A DNA stretch of 64,000 nucleotides from Ulota crispa (taxonomy: Eukaryota; Streptophyta; Bryopsida; Orthotrichales; Orthotrichaceae), in assembly GCA_963920765.1 (NCBI GenBank), contig OY987245.1, positions 14,958,727 through 15,022,726 of the forward strand, in the 5' to 3' direction. This document shows, piece by piece, positions 59,216 through 64,000 of this stretch. A program made the translations under genes and the position numbers. The stretch's first letter is position 1, and each line of letters starts with the position of its first letter. The notes beneath the pieces were generated by a model. That model was not told the origin of the DNA and made no database searches. It worked only from the letters and a program-made list of their open reading frames with translations.

Positions 59216-61389
59216 ATGAAGGACGACACGAAGAAATCGTTGTCACGCCAGATGACTCCACTATTGCACGTACCACAAGGAAAGATGGTGTATGGAGTCT
59301 GCATCCTGGCAGCGGTGTGCTCGATCTGTCTCTTCGGCTTGTACACCAGCTCCTTCAACTTTAGAAATGTCACAGGGCACGGCGCTAGCAACACCCTGCA
59401 GTACGGTCCCAACAAGCTCACCCCTGAGGAAGTGCAACAGCAGTTGGTCGAGATCGACCTTGGCATGAAAAAATTTCTCAACAGTAGCAAACCGTTCACC
59501 AAATTCGGACCGCCAGTGGTGAACTGGGATGCAACCCGGGCCAAGGCTATCAGGAAGGCGAACAACTCCACCAGTGGAGTGAACCCCAAGCCACGCATCA
59601 TGGTCATTACAAGCTCCCACCCGAAGAAGTGTGAGAACAAGCAAGGAGATCAGATGCTGTTGAAATCCATCAAAAACAAGATGGATTACTGCCGGTTACA
59701 CGGGATTGAGTTGTACTATAACATGGACAAGATTGATGATGAGATGTTGGGATGGTGGGTGAAGACGTTCCTCACTCACATGCTCATGAAGGAGCATCCC
59801 GAAATTGACTGGTTCTGGTGGATGGACAGCGACGCTATCTTCACGGACATGACCTTTGAGCTGCCGTTGAAGAAGTATGAGAATTACAACATGGTGATGC
59901 ACGGTTGGGACGATGCCGTGTATGAGAAGCGCAGCTGGCTGGGCTTGAATGCCGGCGTGTACTTGATCCGGAATTGCCAGTGGTCCATGGACATGCTCCA
60001 CGCTTGGGCTCCCATGAGTCCCAAGGGCGCCATTCGTGACGGTGTCGGCAAGTTTTTGACTAAAGCGCTCCCGGATCGGGGCAAGGGCGAGGCTGATGAT
60101 CAATCCGGACTGGTGTACCTGATGATCATTGATCCGAAGCGATGGGGGTCAAAGATCTACCTCGAAAGCTCATACTATTTCCAGGGCTACTGGAAGGTAC
60201 GTCAGTCAGTTAACCACAGCAAACTCTCGTAAATTTTTCTGTAGGGATCTGCGTATGAATTCATTATGTATCGAATTCATTATATATCAACAGGGAATGT
60301 GAGACAGGGAAAAATCACAGAAGAAACAGACAGAAATGTTTAACAACTCATAGGGAAAACGTGAAAAATTCCTGAAATGAGATAGGAGAATTTACAAAAA
60401 GTTAGCTGCGCGTTTTATGCAACACACACAGCTCTTTATTTTCTGAGATTTGCAAGCGACTTTTCCTTCATCAGACATATCTATAAACTTCTGTCTGTTC
60501 ATCGCAACTTTGCCATTTTCACCAATCTAAGGTAGGAATACCATGAACCGTTACCCCCCTAATGGCAGAGTAGACTGTTCTGAAACCAACAATAGCTGTG
60601 CTCTGAAAAAGATTCTGGAAACATGCTATTGATGTTATTTTCTCGGATTTGATTGGTTCACACTTGTTTCGGAACAAGGTTCTAGAGGTAACCGTTTAAT
60701 GTGCACCTATGAAACCAGAATATGTCCAAATGAAGATTTCACATGTATGTTGCATAAAATATTCATTCTTGAGTTTTTTTTTTTTTTTTGCATTCTTCCT
60801 TATTCTTGTTTCTGCACAGATTGAGCATTGAGCTTAACTGTTTGAGGTGCACCTATGAAACAAGAATAGGTCCAAATGAAGAATTCACATTTATATCGCA
60901 TGAACTATTCATTCTTGAGTTATTTTATTTTATTTTGCATTCTTCCTTATCCTTGTTATTGCACTAACTGAGCTTAATTTCTCAACAAAAGTCCCCATAT
61001 CTTACAGATTAAGTGGCTTATTTTAACCATTTATGGTACTTCGCCATTTTCACCAATCTAACGAATGGATATTCCTTCAGGTACTCTCGGAACGATTCGA
61101 GGAGATGATGGAGAAGTACCGACCTGGGATCTACGGTGACGACAGGTGGCCCTTTGTGACACATTTCTGTGGCTGTGAGTTCTGCTGTGGCTCCATCAAC
61201 CCTGAGTACACCGTTGATCATTGCTTGTTGCACATGGAGCGCGCCGTCAACTTCGCCGATAATCAGGTCGTGTCGAGGTACGGGTTCATTCACAAGTCGT
61301 TGAAGACGCCCGAAGTCGAGCTCCTGAGCAAAAACCAGACCTCGAAAGCTTCTTCCTCCAAAGCTAAAGCGTCGTCGAAGAAGGCTTGA
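59216..61389 (+). CDS. XXT-like: GT34 family glycosyltransferase (xyloglucan xylosyltransferase-like); 2 exons
   Basis: Exons 59216-60196 and 61081-61389 (donor TGGAAG|GTACGT, acceptor TTCCTTCAG, phase 0, 884-bp intron) give 429 residues. The protein is a type II Golgi membrane enzyme: a short cytosolic N-terminus, one membrane span at about 25-44 (VYGVCILAAVCSICLFGLYT), a stem with sequons, and a catalytic domain. GT34 hallmarks are all present: ITSSHPKKCENKQGDQMLLK, KMDYCRLHGIE, the DxD motif in WFWWMDSDAIF (DSD at 204-206, binding Mn2+ and the UDP-sugar), NMVMHGWDDAVY, LNAGVYLIRNCQWSMDMLHA, EADDQSGLVYL and, in exon 2, RWPFVTHFCGCEFCCG and ADNQVVSRYGFIHKSL. The family transfers xylose to glucan (XXT) or galactose to mannan; land-plant members of this length are mostly xyloglucan xylosyltransferases. 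The C-terminus is Ser/Lys-rich and unconserved. An ATG at 59216 with no other in-frame start supports the start. Confidence 0.93.
60691..60985. repeat. Tandem duplication, 2 x about 147 bp, in GT34 intron
   Basis: Copies at about 60691-60838 and 60839-60985 share GTGCACCTATGAAAC, GGTCCAAATGAAGA, ATTCATTCTTGAGTT and GCATTCTTCCTTAT. A smaller repeat, GCCATTTTCACCAATCTAA, occurs at about 60512 and again at 61041, just before the acceptor. Confidence 0.88.
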
Positions 61390-61885
61390 AATTTCAGGTA
61401 CTACCACAAACTGCAGCCCAGACACCCTTCCAACCAAAAAAATCTCCCAATAAGCTGCTAAACTCATTCCCAATGTTTCCTAGCTAGGGTTTCGTTGTTA
61501 GAACATAAAATAAGGGAATTGATTTATGCACACCGGGGGTTGATATTTGCACACCCCCCCGGGGCAAGTTTAGATCTCTACCAGGGCCCGGGAAAAATAT
61601 TTGAGATTTTTCGGTAGATTTCCTTCAATTCCTATATTGAACCGGTTTATCAAGGAGCTCTTTTGGTTGTTTTCTATATTTCTCACTATAGTTTTTTTTT
61701 TTTTTTTAAGATTTTTGACTGGTTTTTAGTCAAAGTTTATAAATTGCAAACGGTTTTTTTCTCATTTCACTCAGCTAACATTGAACTAGCGGTCGGTTCT
61801 TCTTGGACCTTGATCTCTACCATCAAAAAGCTGATTTTGAGAATTTTGAATTCAGATTTGGACTTGAAGACCATGATTTAGTCTG

Positions 61886-62209
61886 AGGTGGTGTGCTCAT
61901 AAACCGGGCAGGCTCTAAAACTGCTCACCTCTCCAAATGTACTCTTTTGGTACATGTTTTTCATAGCCTTTCAATAATGTATAGGTGATGTACATTTGAG
62001 GAGGTGGGCAGTTTTAGAGACCTATGGCGTTTCCACTTCAAAATTTCATAACTAATTCTACAAAACTCCATAAAATATGAAACAACTTGGGTTAGATGTC
62101 AATTCTTCTTGCCTTTCAAGGAAATTTTACTGAAAAATAATTCAAGAAGTTTCACCTCCCCAAAATTAAGTTTCAGCCCTTAGATGGACGATTTATGAGC
62201 ACACTACCT
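61886..62209. mobile_element. TA-flanked MITE family B, copy 3 (inverted), nested
   Basis: The left end AGGTGGTGTGCTCATAAACC and the right end GAGCACACTACCT are inverted repeats. The right flank is TA; the left flank is TG, probably a mutated TA. The interior is the reverse complement of copies 31711-32033 and 52613-52938, with the same inner hairpin. Confidence 0.82.
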
Positions 62210-62211
62210 TA

Positions 62212-62339
62212 GAACCATACAAAATGTTGCAATTCAACGACACCCAATGAAAAAGTTTAGCTTGGGAGAAACCTTTGTTTATAAAAAAAGATAAGCTTTT
62301 TCATTGGGTGTTGTTGAATTGCAACGGGTTTTATGGTTC
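62212..62339. mobile_element. 128-bp hairpin MITE, nested at a TA
   Basis: The segment starts GAACCATACAAAATGTTGCA and ends TGCAACGGGTTTTATGGTTC. The stem continues through AATTCAACGACACCCAATGA and TCATTGGGTGTTGTTGAATT. TA lies on both sides (62210-62211, 62340-62341), and the left TA is also the right target base pair of family B copy 3. Confidence 0.85.
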
Positions 62340-62751
62340 TAGACTAAATCATGGTCTCTAAGTCCAAATCCCAAATTCAGCTTAATGATGGTAGAAATCT
62401 AAAATTTACCCAAGGGGGTGTGCAAATATCAAACCCCCTGTGTGCATATATCAATTCCCTAAAATAATCCTTCATGTGCTTCTTTTTTGCATGTGAAAGA
62501 GTCCTTAAAGCATATGCACACACAAAAACACTAACATCAACAAATACTGCGTGGATACTAACTACACGAAGCATCAGGCTTGTAATTTCAAGACCACACT
62601 ACTCTGGACCCCTATTTCTTGACTTCAATGTGCTTCCAACGCACTAAAACATACACTTCTCGAATGAACTTACGAAAATCATCACGAAATAAGAACCATA
62701 TCATCATTGCAAGAGTAGAATATTATGAATATCAAGCCGTGATTATATTTC

Positions 62752-63084
62752 TTAAGAAAGCGAGTGATAGAATTATTGAAGTGCCACGTTTTTTAGGAAT
62801 CACACAATTGCTTACTAAACGAGTGAGTTTGCAAGGAAGTCTGTACCTTAGTGAACTCGAACATGCTGTAGACTAAATTGAAGGTGCGCTGCAGATCCTT
62901 AACGAATGTTGAACCGTGATTTATTTCTTAGGAAAGCCTTTTTGAGAGTGACAGAATTTTCGAAATGTCTCGTTTCTTCGAAATAAATCAGATGCTTACT
63001 AAACGATTGAATTTGCAAGGAGCTCTGTACCTTTGTGATCTCTTCCATGCTGTGGACTAAACTGGAGGTGCACTGCAGATCCTT
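62752..63084. repeat. Tandem duplication of an exon-intron unit, 2 x about 150-165 bp
   Basis: Copies at about 62752-62902 and 62933-63084 share TTGCTTACTAAACGA/ATGCTTACTAAACGA, TTTGCAAGGA, TCTGTACCTT, ATGCTGT and CACTGCAGATCCTT. Each unit carries a 42-bp putative exon with its acceptor and donor. The spacing between equivalent points is about 180 bp. Confidence 0.82.
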
Positions 63085-63212
63085 TGATAAGCATGAGTCA
63101 GGTTTATCTCCTTCCTTCAAATCGCGGAAGGTAAAAGCCGAGACTTGAGCGCATGCAGTAATAGTCGATGATGTCCTTCACAGTGCTCACTTAAGAGCGA
63201 GGATATCGCCAT
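62856..63212 (-). CDS. Partial gene with duplicated exons, structure unresolved
   Basis: Two minus-strand segments of 42 bp have the same splice context: acceptor GGATCTGCAG and donor AAG|GTACAG. They lie at about 63015-63056 (reading CTSSLVHSMEEITK) and about 62847-62889 (reading RTFNLVYSMFEFTK). A good start context (CCATGGCGATA) at 63212 opens a frame MAISSLLSEHCEGHHRLLLH that stops after 31 codons unless spliced at TTAA|GTGAGC. Another frame over the same DNA reads TVKDIIDYYCMRSSLGFYLP. I could not join the pieces in phase without ambiguity and do not recognise the product. Downstream exons may lie below 62.75 kb or be lost. Confidence 0.35.
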
Positions 63213-63345
63213 GGCTGTGGATGCTTCAGCCTGGAATTAGGGTTATAAAACGAGCATCGCTGCGGCGATTGAGGAGGCTGGAGGCGAAGGCCGAGGGGAC
63301 ACACTAGTGGAGACTTGACGTAACCCTAATTCTAACCCTAATTCT
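63213..63345. promoter_or_regulatory. Telo-box-rich promoter-like segment
   Basis: AATTAGGGTTATAAAACGAG at about 63235 (AACCCTAAT on the minus strand) and GTAACCCTAATTCTAACCC plus TAATTCTAAGG at about 63319-63347 carry AACCCTAA motifs. These telo-boxes are common near the transcription start of plant genes for translation and organelle functions. They lie directly upstream of the minus-strand ATG at 63212. A GC-rich patch (GCTGCGGCGATTGAGGAGGC) lies between them. Confidence 0.5.
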
Positions 63346-63387
63346 AAGGCTTGGGGTAAGGTAGTAGAGACTGAACAGCAGATCTAT

Positions 63388-63795
63388 TGATACTAAGCTT
63401 AGGCTCCAGATTTTGTAGCCGTGGCTGTAAATTTAATGTAGGAAGTGAAAAGCAAACCGCATTTGTGTGTGGTTTTTTGTCCACCTTTGGATTTGCACGT
63501 TTTTCTTTTATTCTTGAGGAATTCTTTTTGGTAGAAGTTGCTTGAAGCTTTTTTGAGAGTTTGCTAAGTATGATTCGGTGGGTTTAGCATTGGTTTCTAT
63601 GATTGTTGGGAGTTTGTCTTACTTGCAGGAATCCTTGCTTGCTTTAGAGTGGTCCTTTTCTACAGAATGAACTTTGTGTTGATACTAGGCTCCAGTTTTT
63701 GCAGCCTTGGCTGTAAATTTTATGTAGGAAATGAAAGGTAAACCGCATTGTTGTGTGGTTTTTTGTCCACCTTTGGATTTGCACTTTTTTCTTAG
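63388..63795. repeat. Two direct copies of a 110-bp segment
   Basis: Copies at about 63388-63505 and 63680-63795 share TTGATACTA, GGCTCCAG, GCCNTGGCTGTAAATTT, TGTAGGAA and TGGTTTTTTGTCCACCTTTG. The spacing is about 290 bp. No coding content is evident in this region. Confidence 0.85.
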
Positions 63796-63867
63796 GGAAA
63801 ATTTCATGGATACCACTGAAGTTTGCCATATTTTCATAAATACCCCTGCACAAATACCGTTGGACCA

Positions 63868-64000
63868 AAATTCAGGCTTTTGTTTTGTTGTGCATGTCAC
63901 TTCCTTCTCCCTTTGTGCGCACACTACTTCTTTCTTGTTATATGTGCACATAGAGGAAGAAGGGAAGTGACATGCACAACAAAACAAACACCTGAAAATT
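63868..64000. mobile_element. Inverted-repeat element at the window edge
   Basis: The left arm AATTCAGGCTTTTGTTTTGT then TGTGCATGTCACTTCC is matched by the right arm GGAAGTGACATGCACAACAA then AACAAACACCTGAAAATT. The arms are about 36 bp. The window ends at the right arm, so a flanking target duplication cannot be checked. Confidence 0.6.

Larger units (their letters stand above)
61513..62460. mobile_element. Outer foldback element carrying two nested insertions
   Basis: The left arm begins AAGGGAATTGATTTATGCAC and includes GATATTTGCACACCCCC. The right arm ends with the inverse (GTGTGCATATATCAATTCCCT). Arm similarity continues inwards to GACCATGATTTAGTC (left, ending at about 61883) and GACTAAATCATGGTC (right, from 62342). 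Between these inner arm ends sit the elements at 61886-62209 and 62212-62339. The outer element begins about 125 bp after the GT34 stop codon, so it may contribute 3' untranslated sequence. Confidence 0.82.

Noticed and set aside
59164-59640. 158-codon minus-strand frame
   Set aside because: It is antisense to the first exon of the GT34 gene, whose family motifs are unambiguous on the plus strand.
61018-61473. 151-codon minus-strand frame
   Set aside because: It overlaps the second GT34 exon in antisense.
63319-63347. Possible telomere tract
   Set aside because: Only two or three degenerate AACCCTAA units separated by TTCT; this fits telo-box promoter motifs, not a telomere.
1-64000. tRNA, rRNA and LTR retrotransposons
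   Set aside because: I looked for tRNA-like cloverleaf cores, rRNA-like conserved stretches and reverse transcriptase or integrase motifs and saw none. A dedicated scan could still find degraded ones.

Overview
This window looks like nuclear DNA of a seedless land plant (bryophyte, lycophyte or fern grade). Genes are rich in introns with GT-AG junctions, and exons are clearly more GC-rich than the AT-rich spacers. The gene set combines plant-type families (a GT34 xyloglucan-type glycosyltransferase, a B12D/MLRQ-like mitochondrial protein, an 8-cysteine lipid transfer protein) with a CCDC57-like centriolar coiled-coil protein and a small basic protein that looks axonemal. That mix suggests a plant with swimming sperm. 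The species cannot be named from sequence alone.

Layout: 1-1.9 kb is spacer. Then come a three-exon basic protein with a tandem-repeat-filled intron (1.95-3.9 kb, minus), a two-exon FAD/NAD(P) oxidoreductase with a presequence (5.7-7.0 kb, minus), a short spliced transcript of unclear coding status (7.8-8.6 kb, minus), a five-exon acidic Tudor-like protein (8.7-11.1 kb, plus) and the B12D gene (11.4-12.7 kb, minus). An AT-rich spacer with several transposon remnants follows (12.7-18.4 kb). A 23-exon coiled-coil gene runs from 18.4 to 27.7 kb (plus), followed by a lipid transfer protein (28.7-29.1 kb, minus) and a poorly resolved gene (29.2-30.8 kb, plus). From about 31 to 56 kb there is no convincing gene: the region is a graveyard of small non-autonomous DNA transposons. 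The GT34 gene (59.2-61.4 kb, plus) follows a long gene-like leader region, and a partial minus-strand gene with duplicated exons lies at 62.8-63.2 kb.

The most unusual content is a family of at least ten non-autonomous elements flanked by TTAA on both sides, with inverted ends of the form CCCCTAAANGCCCAAGG. This arrangement (TTAA target, ends starting CCC) is the signature of piggyBac transposons, a group not usually associated with land plants; no transposase is encoded here. They are interleaved with CACTA-type MITEs carrying perfect 3-bp target duplications, a 444-bp Mutator-type foldback element with a perfect 9-bp duplication, a pogo-like element, a Harbinger-like element and a three-layer nest of insertions next to the GT34 gene. 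A second theme is short tandem duplication inside genes: at least five genes carry 40-220 bp tandem copies in introns, and in two of them exon or splice-site sequence is copied too.

No operon-like cooperation is apparent. The genes are independent housekeeping, cell-wall and motility functions. All gene models below were built by hand from splice signals and reading-frame phase and have no transcript support.
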